A stretch of DNA of 64,000 nucleotides from assembly GCF_003574475.2 (NCBI RefSeq), contig NZ_QLIS02000002.1:1-64000 (forward strand). Direction: 5' to 3'. A model generated the notes under the pieces. That model saw only the letters and a list, made by a program, of their open reading frames with translations. It ran no database searches and had not been told where the DNA came from. This DNA is from Pseudofrancisella aestuarii. Its GTDB lineage: Bacteria; Pseudomonadota; Gammaproteobacteria; Francisellales; Francisellaceae. A program made the translations under genes and the position numbers. Positions 54,175-64,000 of the stretch are shown here, piece after piece; the stretch's first letter is position 1, and every line of letters starts with the position of its first letter.

Positions 54175-55692
54175 TTAGTCTAAGTATGTTTTTTGAGTAA
54201 CCATTAGTATATAAAAGATAATAGATATTGGAATAAATATTGTATAGAAAAGCCCATAAGCTGAAATATTATCATGAATTATAGCTGCAAGTAGCTCAAA
54301 AGCTATATATGCAAATATACTCCATGATGATGCAAATGCTTTGATGATTTTATTAAGCTGATGTTTAGAGTTTACATAGGCATATATCACAAAGAAGCCT
54401 ATATGAAGGATTAAAGCTATAACTAGATTAAGTACCCCAGCGATCATTAATAAATATGTCAAAACTAGATACACACAGAATGCTACTAACTGAGGAAGAG
54501 GAAGGTAGCTAATCGGTAAAGGGTCAGATTTGTTAGCTTTAAGCTTGGTATATGAAACAGGTAAGGCCACACACGACACGAGAATGAAAGTCGTAGTTAA
54601 TGAGGCAATCATCTGCCAATTACGGAAAAATAGGATTAGTAACATTGAGCAAATTAATGTGAAGATCAAAGAAGTACGAGAGACATTCACAGTGGGGTTT
54701 ACTCTATTAAAATACTCAGGCATTTGCTCTGATTTTGCCATTTCATTAAGCATACGAGTAGAGCCACCTAGATAAACTATCCCAGTACCAGAAGGGCTAA
54801 CTAAAGCATCTGCATAAAGAACTATAGTTAAAGCATTTAAGCCTAATATGCCAGCAAGTTGAGCAAGAGGAGATTCAAAATTTAAAGCACCCCAACCATT
54901 TTTAACCATCTCTGTAGGCACTGCGCCAATGAATGAGATTTGTAAAAGTAGGTAAATCATTAAGACTATAACAACACTACTTATAAGAGCAATAGGAATA
55001 TTACGTTTGGGATTTTCTAGCTCAGCTGAGAAGCTTGCTGCCATTTGAAAGCCAAAGAAAGAGTAAAAAATACCGCAAGAAACTATAGCACTAAAAATAC
55101 TTCCAACTCCATTTGGCATAAAGCTAACATATTCGCCACTAAAGTTACTACTATGAAAAGCTGTGATCATTACGATAATAGCTGTAGCAATAGGTATTAC
55201 TATTTTTAGTAGAGTTAGCCAGTTATTTATTTTTGAAAGTGATTTTATACCCCAGTAGTTGATTAAGGTGTAAATTATCATAAATAAGGCAACAATAATT
55301 ACTCCACTAAAAGTTAGTGCACCATTAGCAAATATATAAGGTGTAGATGGTGGATAAATAGATGCTATATATTGTGTTGTAGCCATAGCTTCTGATGGGA
55401 CAATTATAAGGCCTAGCATCCAGTTTGATAATCCTGTAACAAAACCAAAATGTTTATTGTGAGATATAGTCGTTAGTTGTGTGAAAACACCATTATTTGG
55501 ATATTTAACTGCAATCTCTGATAAAAGAAATGCCATAGCTAATACGATAATTGCACCAATAATCCAAGAAAGTATAGAAGCTGCCCCAGCTGCTTGAGAT
55601 GCATAGTATGAGGCATAAAGCCATCCACTACCAACCATTGTTCCAACGCTTAGCGCAATTGCAGTAAATAAACTTGGTTTTTTAGTTTTCAT
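54175..55692 (-). CDS. Amino acid permease, APC superfamily
   Basis: A 505-residue protein with about twelve to fourteen helices. Helix 1 carries the APC substrate motif LSVGTMVGSGWL. Helix 6 shows FYSFFGFQMAASFSAELENP, typical of amino acid exchangers. The substrate is not clear. An AAGGGAAG site precedes the ATG. It is in the same orientation as the dicarboxylate symporter but 104 bases apart, so a joint transcript is uncertain. Confidence 0.88.
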   Translation of the reverse strand: MKTKKPSLFTAIALSVGTMVGSGWLYASYYASQAAGAASILSWIIGAIIVLAMAFLLSEIAVKYPNNGVFTQLTTISHNKHFGFVTGLSNWMLGLIIVPSEAMATTQYIASIYPPSTPYIFANGALTFSGVIIVALFMIIYTLINYWGIKSLSKINNWLTLLKIVIPIATAIIVMITAFHSSNFSGEYVSFMPNGVGSIFSAIVSCGIFYSFFGFQMAASFSAELENPKRNIPIALISSVVIVLMIYLLLQISFIGAVPTEMVKNGWGALNFESPLAQLAGILGLNALTIVLYADALVSPSGTGIVYLGGSTRMLNEMAKSEQMPEYFNRVNPTVNVSRTSLIFTLICSMLLILFFRNWQMIASLTTTFILVSCVALPVSYTKLKANKSDPLPISYLPLPQLVAFCVYLVLTYLLMIAGVLNLVIALILHIGFFVIYAYVNSKHQLNKIIKAFASSWSIFAYIAFELLAAIIHDNISAYGLFYTIFIPISIIFYILMVTQKTYLD

Positions 55693-55926
55693 TCTTCTTC
55701 CCTTTTAAAAGCTTTATTTAGCGATTTTATTAGCTGATTTAATTTAGTAAGTAATATTATATAATGGTGCTTCATAACGATATATATTTTTAATTAAAGA
55801 ATTTTAATCATGTTATGGCTGTTGTCTATTATTGAAATTGGTCAAATTAATTTATAATTTACTTCCAACCTGTTGGGCCATCATTTATCCTTTAAGTACT
55901 CATGTGGGATGAGGTTTATTTTATCT

Positions 55927-57321
55927 ATGGATCAAAAAAAAATTATTGCTTATACGATAGGGGTGATTATGCTAATGGAGCTTATTGATGGATCTGCTCT
56001 AAATACAGCTTTACCTCAGATAGCTATTAGCTTACAAGTTAATGCTATTACATTAAAAGTTGCTATAACAGTTTATTTATTAACTTTAGGGTTATTTATA
56101 CCAGCATCAGCATGGTTTGCAGATAAATTTGGAAATAAAAATTTATTATTTATCTCTATAAGTGGTTTTGTAATTTCTTCAATGGCTTGTGGCTTATCAA
56201 CTAGCATTACCTCGTTAATCATTTTTAGAGCATTTCAGGGAGTATTTGGTGCCTTTACTATGCCTGTGGCTAGATTGACTATGGTTAGGATATTTAAAGG
56301 AAATATGTTAGCAGCAATGTCAGTAGTAGCGGTGATTGCTACAATAGGACCTATGATTGGGCCATTAGTCGGAGGAGTTATCACGACATATATTGGCTGG
56401 AGAATGATATTTTTCATAAATTTACCTATAGGGATTGTCGCTATAATATTAGTCTATTTTTATTTACCAAGAACTAAGTTGGAGAAAGTTCAAGCAAAGT
56501 TTGATTTAAAGGGGTTTTTAATTATAGGAAGTTCTATAGCATTTTTAATGCTTTTTGTTGACTTGATGATTGATCAAGATATTTCTTTATTGTGGAAAGG
56601 GCTATCTTTTGCTTTATCTCTTATTTTGGGATTTATTTATTTAGGGCATGCAAAAAAATTAAAAGATGATGCTGTTATTAACTTAAGCGTGTTTAAAAAC
56701 GAATGTTTTAGATATTTTATAGTTATTAGTACGCTTTCTCGTTTGGTTATTATGGGGATGATGTTCATATTTCCTTTATATTTACAGACTAAGCAAGGCT
56801 TTAGCGCTTTTTACTCTGGATTATCTCTTATGGCTTTTATTATTCCTGTATGGCTAGTAAAAAAAATAGTTAAGCCAATATTAGCAAAACTTCATTTTTA
56901 TAAATTTTTTATTATAAATATAGGTCTTATGGCTTTAATTTATATAGCTATTGCTTATGTGTTTCTATATTTTAATTTTATTGAGTTTCTTGTTTTGTTA
57001 ACTTTGTTAGGCTGTTGCTTTGGTACTTTCACCATCATAATTAATGCAGCAATTTATAACTCTTTAGATAATAACGATCACATGGGTGTAGCAACAATTA
57101 TTAATAGTACAATAATTCAACTTACTAGTGCTTTTGCTATTTCTTGGGTAGGAATAGTTTTAGCTACCTTATCAGGAGTGACAAATTTAAACTTTCACTC
57201 AATAATATCTTTTTCATCGTACGCATGGACTCAGATAATCTATTCAGTGGGACTTTTTATAATAATGCTTTATATTTTTATTTTTAAGCCTAAAAATTTA
57301 GATAGCGTTCCGACGACATAA
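55927..57321 (+). CDS. MFS transporter, DHA2 (14-helix) multidrug type
   Basis: A 464-residue efflux-type permease. Helix 1 has MLMELIDGSALNTALPQIA, the DHA2 motif D1. Motif A is WFADKFGNKN and motif C is IGPMIGPLVGGVI. It probably exports toxic compounds using the proton gradient. Start uncertain: ATG at 55927 gives the usual beginning; 55909 or 55873 are possible. An unusually short intracellular loop follows helix 9. It is divergent from the APC permease. Confidence 0.85.
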   Translation: MDQKKIIAYTIGVIMLMELIDGSALNTALPQIAISLQVNAITLKVAITVYLLTLGLFIPASAWFADKFGNKNLLFISISGFVISSMACGLSTSITSLIIFRAFQGVFGAFTMPVARLTMVRIFKGNMLAAMSVVAVIATIGPMIGPLVGGVITTYIGWRMIFFINLPIGIVAIILVYFYLPRTKLEKVQAKFDLKGFLIIGSSIAFLMLFVDLMIDQDISLLWKGLSFALSLILGFIYLGHAKKLKDDAVINLSVFKNECFRYFIVISTLSRLVIMGMMFIFPLYLQTKQGFSAFYSGLSLMAFIIPVWLVKKIVKPILAKLHFYKFFIINIGLMALIYIAIAYVFLYFNFIEFLVLLTLLGCCFGTFTIIINAAIYNSLDNNDHMGVATIINSTIIQLTSAFAISWVGIVLATLSGVTNLNFHSIISFSSYAWTQIIYSVGLFIIMLYIFIFKPKNLDSVPTT

Positions 57322-57410
57322 TATAATCTGCTTAAGTCTTATTTGGATTTAAAATTCTAATCATTTATCATGTAAAGGTATAACTTATTATTTAAAAGAG
57401 ATATTAACTT

Positions 57411-58673
57411 TTGTTATTAAGCTCAGTAGCAAGAACTTTGAAAAGTTCTTTTGGTAATATTATAGAGTGGTATGATTTCTCGTTATATGGGTATTTTGCT
57501 ACTATAATAGCAACCCAATTTTTTCCCTCTAATAATCATTGGATGTCTTTAATGGCAGCTTTTGGAGCATTTGGTGTTGGCTTTATTGCTAGACCAGTTG
57601 GTTCTATATTATTTGGATATATAGGAGATAAGGTTGGTAGGCATTATGCTATGAATATCTCTATAACTTTAATGTCTATGAGCACTATGGCTGTGGCATT
57701 TCTTCCAACAAGTGAACAAATTGGCCTATTTGCTCCTTTACTATTGGTTATGATTAGATTGTTACAAGGACTTTCAGCTGGAGGGCAGTTTGGTAATTTG
57801 CTAACTATTACTGCTGAAGATAAGGCTCTAAAGTATAGGGGATTAGGTCTGGGAATAGCCTATTCTACTTCTGTGGTTGGCTATCTTATAGCTGCTGGCG
57901 TTAGTTATGGATTGTTTAGTCTATTAGCAAAAGAGGATCAAACCTGGGCTTGGAGAATTCCTTTTGCGTTAAGCTTTATTTTACTGATAATTCACTTATT
58001 TTTACGAGAGAATGATAAAGGAGAAGTAAATAATGCTCCAAGAGAGAGAACGCCAGTACAGATCTTATTAAAACATTATAGTAAGAGATTAATTCTTATA
58101 GTCGTTTTATCTACTTGTACAGGAGGATTATATTTCTTAGTTGTCACCTATATGGTTTCTTATATGGAAACTGAACTTGGATTATCTATAAGTACTGCTT
58201 TAGGAGTTAGTACATTGGGTTTAATCGGTATTTGTATCTCAACCCCTTTGTTTGGTTTCTTGTCAGACATTATAGGGAGAAAAAAATTTCATATAGTTGC
58301 TTATCTAACTGTAAGCTTAATTATGATTCCTTTAGTTCTAGCTATGCATATACAAAATATTTATATAATAGCAATAAGTGTATTTTTGCTTGCTGTTACA
58401 ACAGCATTAACGCAAGGAGCTTCAAACCCATATTTTACAGAAGTCTTTCCTCCTCAAGTAAGAGCAATAGGATGTTCTATCGGATTAGGCTTTGGGAATG
58501 CTATTTCTGGGTTTATGCCAATGATAGCTACATATGTGATGGGAATAACATCATCAACTAAAGGTTTAAGTATCTTATTATTATTGATTAGTGCTATTGG
58601 TTTATTTATAGCCTTAATTATTCCTAATCAGCAGGCGGAAGTTAGAAGGTTAAATAGTATACACAATGATTAG
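57411..58673 (+). CDS. MFS transporter, metabolite:H+ symporter (ProP-like) type
   Basis: A 420-residue permease. The start SSFGNIIEWYDFSLYGYFA and the block GFIARPVGSILFGYIGDKVGRH are signatures of the metabolite:H+ symporter branch, to which ProP and the phagosomal transporters of Legionella and Francisella belong. LLQGLSAGGQFGN follows. The start appears to be TTG at 57411 after a weak AAGAGA site. Substrate (amino acid, osmolyte or organic acid) unknown. Confidence 0.87.
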   Translation: MLLSSVARTLKSSFGNIIEWYDFSLYGYFATIIATQFFPSNNHWMSLMAAFGAFGVGFIARPVGSILFGYIGDKVGRHYAMNISITLMSMSTMAVAFLPTSEQIGLFAPLLLVMIRLLQGLSAGGQFGNLLTITAEDKALKYRGLGLGIAYSTSVVGYLIAAGVSYGLFSLLAKEDQTWAWRIPFALSFILLIIHLFLRENDKGEVNNAPRERTPVQILLKHYSKRLILIVVLSTCTGGLYFLVVTYMVSYMETELGLSISTALGVSTLGLIGICISTPLFGFLSDIIGRKKFHIVAYLTVSLIMIPLVLAMHIQNIYIIAISVFLLAVTTALTQGASNPYFTEVFPPQVRAIGCSIGLGFGNAISGFMPMIATYVMGITSSTKGLSILLLLISAIGLFIALIIPNQQAEVRRLNSIHND

Positions 58674-58795
58674 ATTAGGAATAATTTTTTAAAGAGGCTA
58701 AGTTATAAGAGTTTTCTCTTTGTTCATCATTTTCTCCTCATTTCTTATTAAATTTCTCAAATCTCGAAGGCAATATTATTTGCTTTATCATCTTA

Positions 58796-58897
58796 TGTCA
58801 AGGGGTTTTTGACAATTCTGACACATTTTTTTGCCAACATTGTCAATATTTTAAAATTGACATAAAAGTTGACAAAATATTTTGTAATAAATATTAT
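58796..58897 (+). promoter_or_regulatory. TGTCAA/TTGACA repeat array and promoter
   Basis: Six half-sites lie in 80 bases: TGTCAA at 58796 and 58841; TTGACA at 58809, 58857 and 58869; CTGACA at 58818. The last TTGACA is spaced exactly 17 bases from TATTAT (58892-58897), a good sigma-70 promoter for the gene at 58933. The array looks like an operator or iteron cluster. The 259 bases 58674-58932 hold no gene. Confidence 0.6.
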
Positions 58898-58932
58898 TAA
58901 ATTACCAGCCTAAATTTTTAGCCGGAGATATT

Positions 58933-59265
58933 ATGCCTTTGATAAAAGGAAGAAATAGAGAAGAAAAGATTCCATTAAGAATAAGATTAAGTGAAAGCGT
59001 TCTTAATGAGATGATTGAATATATGAAGTGGGCTGAAATAAAGTATAAAGACCATTTTATAGAAGAAGCGTGTAGGCACGTTTTGAAATCAGATAAAAAA
59101 TGGCTGTCTTTTAAATCAGAAGAGTTGGCTTTCGTTAACAATGATTTAAAGGATAAAAAAGAAACTAAAAAAGATTTAGTCAATAAAATGATGGCTGAAG
59201 ATGAGGGAATGTCATTTGGGTCAGAAGATTTGGCTAAAAAAATAGATACTAATAATAAGAGTTAG
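58933..59265 (+). CDS. Small possible DNA-binding protein, paralogue 1
   Basis: A 110-residue charged protein. The N-terminal ~55 residues (EEKIPLRIRLSESVLNEMIE, MKWAEIKYKDHFIEEACRHV) show a strand then two helices, compatible with a ribbon-helix-helix fold. The C-terminal half is lysine/glutamate-rich. I do not recognise the family with certainty; similar small proteins occur on plasmids. It is closely related to the gene at 59608. GGAG lies before the ATG. The upstream operator-like repeats suggest self-regulation. Confidence 0.65.
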   Translation: MPLIKGRNREEKIPLRIRLSESVLNEMIEYMKWAEIKYKDHFIEEACRHVLKSDKKWLSFKSEELAFVNNDLKDKKETKKDLVNKMMAEDEGMSFGSEDLAKKIDTNNKS

Positions 59266-59446
59266 TAATTCTTTTAAAGATTTTAAGTTTATTTTTTAAT
59301 CTTTCTCTTTGCCATTCTGGATAGCCAATAAGATTGTGATAATCATTTTTTATTTTTATAAATTCGCTTTCTGGTAATTCATTAAATTTCTTTTTTATTT
59401 TTGCTCTAAGGTAATTCCATTTATTCTTTATGATATTTTTTCTCAT
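59249..59446 (-). CDS. Small CsbD-like protein
   Basis: A 65-residue basic protein. KWNYLRAKIKKKFNELPESE and YHNLIGYPEWQRERLK recall the CsbD/YjbJ stress protein pattern (KWKQLKGKVKEKWGKLTDDD, then L-G). The function of that family is unclear. The ribosome site is weak. It overlaps the end of the convergent paralogue-1 gene by 17 bases and sits between the two paralogues. Confidence 0.5.
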   Translation of the reverse strand: MRKNIIKNKWNYLRAKIKKKFNELPESEFIKIKNDYHNLIGYPEWQRERLKNKLKIFKRITNSYY

Positions 59447-59535
59447 GTGGTTATTGTTTTTTTATGCATAAGCAGTACTTTATAATCTTTCTTTAGTTAA
59501 GTCAAATTATTTTGCCATTTTATAATAAAATATTG

Positions 59536-59578
59536 TGTCAAAAATTGACAAATAAATATACAGGAATTAACATATAAT
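59536..59578 (+). promoter_or_regulatory. TGTCAA-AAA-TTGACA operator and promoter
   Basis: A perfect 15-base palindrome TGTCAAAAATTGACA (59536-59550). Its TTGACA half lies 17 bases before TAACAT (59568-59573), a plausible -10, and TATAAT occurs at 59573-59578. It repeats the motif upstream of paralogue 1, so the same protein probably binds both. Confidence 0.6.
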
Positions 59579-59607
59579 AAAGATTAGAATATTAGAAGGA
59601 GAAAAAG

Positions 59608-59928
59608 ATGCCTCTGATAACTGGTAAAAATAAAGAGGAAAAGATTCCTCTAAGAATAAGATTAAGAGAAAGTGTTTTTGATGAAGTGACTGCATATATG
59701 AAGTGGGCGAAGATTAAATATAAAGATCACTTCATAGAAGAAGCTTGCAGATATGTTTTAAGTTTAGATAAAAACTGGCAGAAGTATAAGAAAGAAAATT
59801 ATGAAGAAAATCTTTCTAACAAAGTAGAAACTGTAACTGATTTGGAGCATAAAATGATAGCTGATGATGAGGGTATGATAAATCTTTCAAAAGATGAGAA
59901 TATCGGTAATAAACTCCAAAAAAAATAA
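59608..59928 (+). CDS. Small possible DNA-binding protein, paralogue 2
   Basis: A 106-residue protein. Its first ~55 residues are close to paralogue 1 (MPLITGKNKEEKIPLRIRL, MKWAKIKYKDHFIEEAC) and the charged C-terminus ends around ADDEGM in both. Strong AAGGAG before the ATG. The gene and its upstream region appear to have been duplicated together. Ribbon-helix-helix fold is inferred from pattern only. Confidence 0.68.
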   Translation: MPLITGKNKEEKIPLRIRLRESVFDEVTAYMKWAKIKYKDHFIEEACRYVLSLDKNWQKYKKENYEENLSNKVETVTDLEHKMIADDEGMINLSKDENIGNKLQKK

Positions 59929-59931
59929 AGA

Positions 59932-60180
59932 TTAAGAATTGTTTTTATTTGAGTCCTTTTCTAAATGCTTCTGTATTTTCGTGGAGCTTGCTGGGGTGTT
60001 TCTTAAATTTTTATCTTTTGATTCAATATGATTGAGCATAACTTTTGTAGCAATATTACCAGCAATTTCAGAAATATCTAAAGAAGCATATATTTCATCT
60101 TCAATATATCTTTCATCGACACTAATACCCGTTTGTTCAAAAATAGTTTCATGGATTTGGTTTAATATATTTTTTTTCAT
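59932..60180 (-). CDS. Small hypothetical protein
   Basis: An 82-residue acidic soluble protein without recognised domain. The N-terminal helix (MKKNILNQIHETIFEQTGI) is amphipathic and the C-terminal 25 residues look disordered. GGAGAAG lies a suitable distance before the ATG, which supports a real gene. It converges on paralogue 2 with 3 bases between. Confidence 0.55.
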   Translation of the reverse strand: MKKNILNQIHETIFEQTGISVDERYIEDEIYASLDISEIAGNIATKVMLNHIESKDKNLRNTPASSTKIQKHLEKDSNKNNS

Positions 60181-60250
60181 ATATAATCTTCTCCAGACTA
60201 ATAAACTATACTTAAATGTTTACATATAAACACCTATGGGTCAAAGTCGA

Positions 60251-60363
60251 TTTTTAGCAAAAGTAGCTTGCTATAACAAAAATTGCTTAACCGGGTTTAA
60301 AGGAGTATCTTAGCTGGTCGTTAGTCATGGGGCATATAAAACCAAGGTAAAAGGATATAAAAG
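60251..60363 (+). promoter_or_regulatory. Structured-looking leader of the permease gene
   Basis: The 183 bases 60181-60363 hold no gene. From 60257 a hairpin TAGCAA/TTGCTA, then a TTAAC/GTTTAA pairing near 60286-60300, and a GC-richer stretch (GGTCGTTAGTCATGGGGC) stand out from the AT-rich background. It might be a 5' regulatory RNA, but it fits no riboswitch I know. Confidence 0.25.
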
Positions 60364-62217
60364 ATGTGGTCAATTATTTTTGGTAATCCAATATCTAAAA
60401 CAAAATTAGAACAATATACTCTTTCTAAAAAACATGGATTAGCTACTTTCTCTTCAGATGCCTTATCATCCGTTGCTTATGCTACAGGGGAAATTTTAAC
60501 TACTCTGGCAATGGCTGGGACTTTCGCCTTAACAATGTCTCTTAATATTTCTTTCTTTATTGCGGCTTTAATTATTATTGTAGGGATTTCATATATCCAA
60601 ACTATTAATGCTTATCCAAATGGTGGTGGAGCTTATGTAGTAGCAAAAGAAAATTTGGGTATATTTATGGGGCTGATAGCTGGAGCAGCTTTACTTGTAG
60701 ACTATATATTAACTGTTTCTGTAAGTACCTCTGCTGGAGTACTTGCTATTACTTCAGCCTTTCCCTCGCTCTATAATCATTCTGTACAGATAGCAGTTTT
60801 TTCAATAGTTATTATAGCCTGGCTCAATCTGCGAGGAATCAGAGACTCAGCTTCTATTCTCATTTGGCCAACTTATGGTTTTATTATCGTAATTCTATTG
60901 ATGATATTAATTGGTTCATATAATTTATTTACCGGAAATCTTCATCCTATAGATTATAGAAGAACGACTCAAACATTAGAGACTGTAAATCAGGCTCTTA
61001 CAGTAACTTTGTTATTAAGAGCTTTCTCCTCAGGATGTTCAGCAATGACAGGAATAGAGGCTATAGCAAATGGTGTTGCTTCTTTTAGACCTGATAAAAG
61101 AAAAAATGCGAATATTACGCTTATTTGGTTGATAGTTTTACTAATTCTGATGTTTTTAGGGATAGCTTATTTATCGTTTAAATTAGGCATCCGTCCGGTT
61201 GAGGAGCAGAGCTCACTTTCTCAGTTAGCACATGTTATATTTGGTAATGGTTTTTGGTATTACATTTTACAATTAGCGACTTGTCTAATATTACTGGTTG
61301 CCGCAAACACCTCTTTTGCAGCCTTTCCTGTTTTAGCTTCTATACTTAGTCAAGACGGCTTTTTACCAGCGCAGTTAAAGAATAAAGATGAGAGGTTGGC
61401 TTTTAGAAATGGGATTATAATATTAGCAATATTAGCAATTTGTTTAATAGTGGTATTCCATGCTGACACAAGCGCTTTAATACCTTTATATTCTATAGGG
61501 GTATTCTTAGCTTTTACTTTATGTCAAGCAGGCTTGATAGTCTTTTGGTACAAGAGAAGAAAGAAAGTCCAAAGCTGGGTATTCAGATCTCTTATAAATT
61601 TAGTTGGATGTATTGCTACTTTCGTAACTGTTTTAGTTATTACTGAATCCAAGTTCACTGAAGGTGCATGGATTGTCATAGTCGCACTTCCAGCACTAAT
61701 TACTATTTTTTATATGATAAGAAAACATTACCTAAAGGTTGAGAAGAGCTTAAAATTACGAGTCGAGGATATTTATACAGAAAAAGAGATTTTCACAGAG
61801 CAGCCTAAGATTATAATACCAATATCAAAATTACATAGAGGAACTTTGAAAGCTATAGAGTTTGCTAAAACGATAGCTTCTAATATAGAAGTGGTTACTA
61901 TTAATATTGATAAAGAAGAAACTCAAAAATTAGAAGCGGCATGGAAAGAGTTTAATATTAAACAAAAGCTTACCGTTATAGAGACAGATTTTCAGTCATT
62001 CCTTTATTATTTCGTTAAGTATGTACAAGAAGCTGACGCTCAGAATAAAGATGGAAGCCTATGTACAGTAATTATACCAAGGGTTGAAGATAGTAAGTTT
62101 TGGCATAATATTTTGCATAATCAGAGAGTTTTCTTATTAAAGTGGGCATTAAGAGGCGCTAGAAAAGAAACGAAAGGAAAAACAAGAGTTATTATAGAAA
62201 TTCCTTATCAAATATAG
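60364..62217 (+). CDS. KimA/YdaO-type APC permease (possible potassium transporter)
   Basis: A 617-residue protein. An N-terminal cytoplasmic start (LSKKHGLATFSSDALSSVAYATGEIL) and about twelve helices are followed by a ~150-residue cytoplasmic domain from ~residue 470. This layout, with SSDALSSVAY in helix 1 and YPNGGGAYVVAKENLG, matches the KimA branch of the APC superfamily; KimA is a K+:H+ symporter in Bacillus. Other members may carry amino acids. AAAAGGA precedes the ATG. It meets hpt tail to tail. Confidence 0.82.
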   Translation: MWSIIFGNPISKTKLEQYTLSKKHGLATFSSDALSSVAYATGEILTTLAMAGTFALTMSLNISFFIAALIIIVGISYIQTINAYPNGGGAYVVAKENLGIFMGLIAGAALLVDYILTVSVSTSAGVLAITSAFPSLYNHSVQIAVFSIVIIAWLNLRGIRDSASILIWPTYGFIIVILLMILIGSYNLFTGNLHPIDYRRTTQTLETVNQALTVTLLLRAFSSGCSAMTGIEAIANGVASFRPDKRKNANITLIWLIVLLILMFLGIAYLSFKLGIRPVEEQSSLSQLAHVIFGNGFWYYILQLATCLILLVAANTSFAAFPVLASILSQDGFLPAQLKNKDERLAFRNGIIILAILAICLIVVFHADTSALIPLYSIGVFLAFTLCQAGLIVFWYKRRKKVQSWVFRSLINLVGCIATFVTVLVITESKFTEGAWIVIVALPALITIFYMIRKHYLKVEKSLKLRVEDIYTEKEIFTEQPKIIIPISKLHRGTLKAIEFAKTIASNIEVVTINIDKEETQKLEAAWKEFNIKQKLTVIETDFQSFLYYFVKYVQEADAQNKDGSLCTVIIPRVEDSKFWHNILHNQRVFLLKWALRGARKETKGKTRVIIEIPYQI

Positions 62218-62218
62218 A

Positions 62219-62752
62219 TTAATTCTTCATTAATCCAATATAAGGAAGTTCACGATACTTCTCGTCAAAGTCTAGTCCATATCCAACGATAAATTTATCC
62301 TCTATCTCAAAGCAAATATAGTCTAAATCAACTTCTCTCTCTAGCCTTGCAGGTTTAAAAAGAAGAGTTGCGAACTTTAGAGATTTTGGTTCATATTTTT
62401 TTAAACCCTCCATGATTCTATGAAAGGTATGACCAGTATCTACAATGTCCTCGATGACTAATATATTCTTATTTTTAATATATTCTTCTTTTAGAGCATC
62501 AACAGTTGAGGCTACTTTACCTGAGCTTTTTGAACCAGATCCATAAGATGATGCCGTTATAAATTGTGTTCTTACATCTAGATCTAGTTTTCTTACAAGG
62601 TCTGCAAAGAACATGAAAGAACCTTTCAGAACACAAACAAGAGTGAGTTCTTGACCTTTGTAATCATTGTTTAACGTTTCAGCTAATTTAGAAACTTCTT
62701 TTTCAATAGCTTCAGCTGTAATATATACATCTGCTTTTGTAGAAGCACCCAT
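62219..62752 (-). CDS. hpt: Hypoxanthine phosphoribosyltransferase
   Basis: A 177-residue purine salvage enzyme making IMP (and GMP) from PRPP. The PRPP loop is [15 protein letters not shown] and the flexible loop [12 protein letters not shown] precedes it. [18 protein letters not shown] and [20 protein letters not shown] are typical. It lies 40 bases downstream of purA on the same strand, so both handle IMP-level purine supply and may share a transcript. Confidence 0.95.
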   Translation of the reverse strand: MGASTKADVYITAEAIEKEVSKLAETLNNDYKGQELTLVCVLKGSFMFFADLVRKLDLDVRTQFITASSYGSGSKSSGKVASTVDALKEEYIKNKNILVIEDIVDTGHTFHRIMEGLKKYEPKSLKFATLLFKPARLEREVDLDYICFEIEDKFIVGYGLDFDEKYRELPYIGLMKN

Positions 62753-62792
62753 TTTAAATTCTCCGTATTTTGTAAATTTTAGTGAAATAAAT

Positions 62793-64000
<1,208 letters not shown>

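Noticed and set aside
60251-60363. c-di-AMP (ydaO) or yybP-ykoY riboswitch before the KimA-like gene
   Set aside because: The conserved core sequences of neither class are present, and c-di-AMP is not expected in this lineage.
62217-62235. GATTAAT/ATTAATC inverted repeat between the permease and hpt as a bidirectional terminator
   Set aside because: Seven AT-rich pairs inside coding ends, no T-run on either side; too weak to call.

Overview
The window looks like chromosomal DNA of a gammaproteobacterium of the Francisella type (family Francisellaceae). This is inference from visibly AT-rich DNA, the protein sequences, and the run gltA / sdhCDAB-sucAB / apt-glmM-tpiA / secG-tRNA-Leu(GAG). I could not run a search, so the species is not assigned.

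Layout. (1) 1-13.8 kb: the 3' end of a 5S rRNA and its terminator, an HD-domain hydrolase, a prokaryotic pentameric ligand-gated channel, citrate synthase, then succinate dehydrogenase, 2-oxoglutarate dehydrogenase E1/E2, apt, glmM and tpiA. (2) 13.8-17.5 kb, minus strand: cytoplasmic trehalase, an MFS transporter and an EamA permease. (3) 17.6-32.5 kb, plus strand: a complete group 3b-type NADP-linked [NiFe] hydrogenase locus (hypAB, hypFCDE, four structural subunits, nickel permease, SSS permease, endopeptidase). A two-gene Septu-like defence cassette (PtuA ATPase and PtuB HNH nuclease) and a one-cysteine Bcp peroxiredoxin sit between hypB and hypF. Regions 2 and 3 separate tpiA from secG, which looks like an insertion into an old housekeeping string.

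(4) 33.1-46.5 kb: an integrative element in the 3' end of tRNA-Leu(GAG), bounded by a repeated tRNA end. It carries a tyrosine integrase, AlpA, a Toprim primase, a DUF3987 protein, and a type I restriction-modification operon (hsdM-S-R) with two passenger genes: a membrane protein flanked by inverted short repeats and an Abi_C protein. No capsid or conjugation genes are seen, so it resembles a satellite or P4-like element.

(5) 46.5-52.8 kb: transglutaminase, small hypotheticals, a cold-shock protein, a cysteine-rich membrane protein, feoA-feoB-fur with a clear Fur box, a small gene behind a 19-codon leader, and tRNA-Arg(CCT). (6) 52.8-58.7 kb: four transporters. (7) 58.7-60.2 kb: two paralogous small proteins (possible DNA-binding), each behind TGTCAA/TTGACA repeats, interleaved with a CsbD-like and an unknown small gene. 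(8) 60.4-64 kb: a KimA/APC-type permease, hpt and the 3' part of purA.

The core genes give a TCA segment feeding electrons to quinone and NADH, followed by purine salvage, amino-sugar and glycolytic genes. The accessory regions add hydrogen/NADP redox exchange, iron uptake and at least two phage-defence systems.
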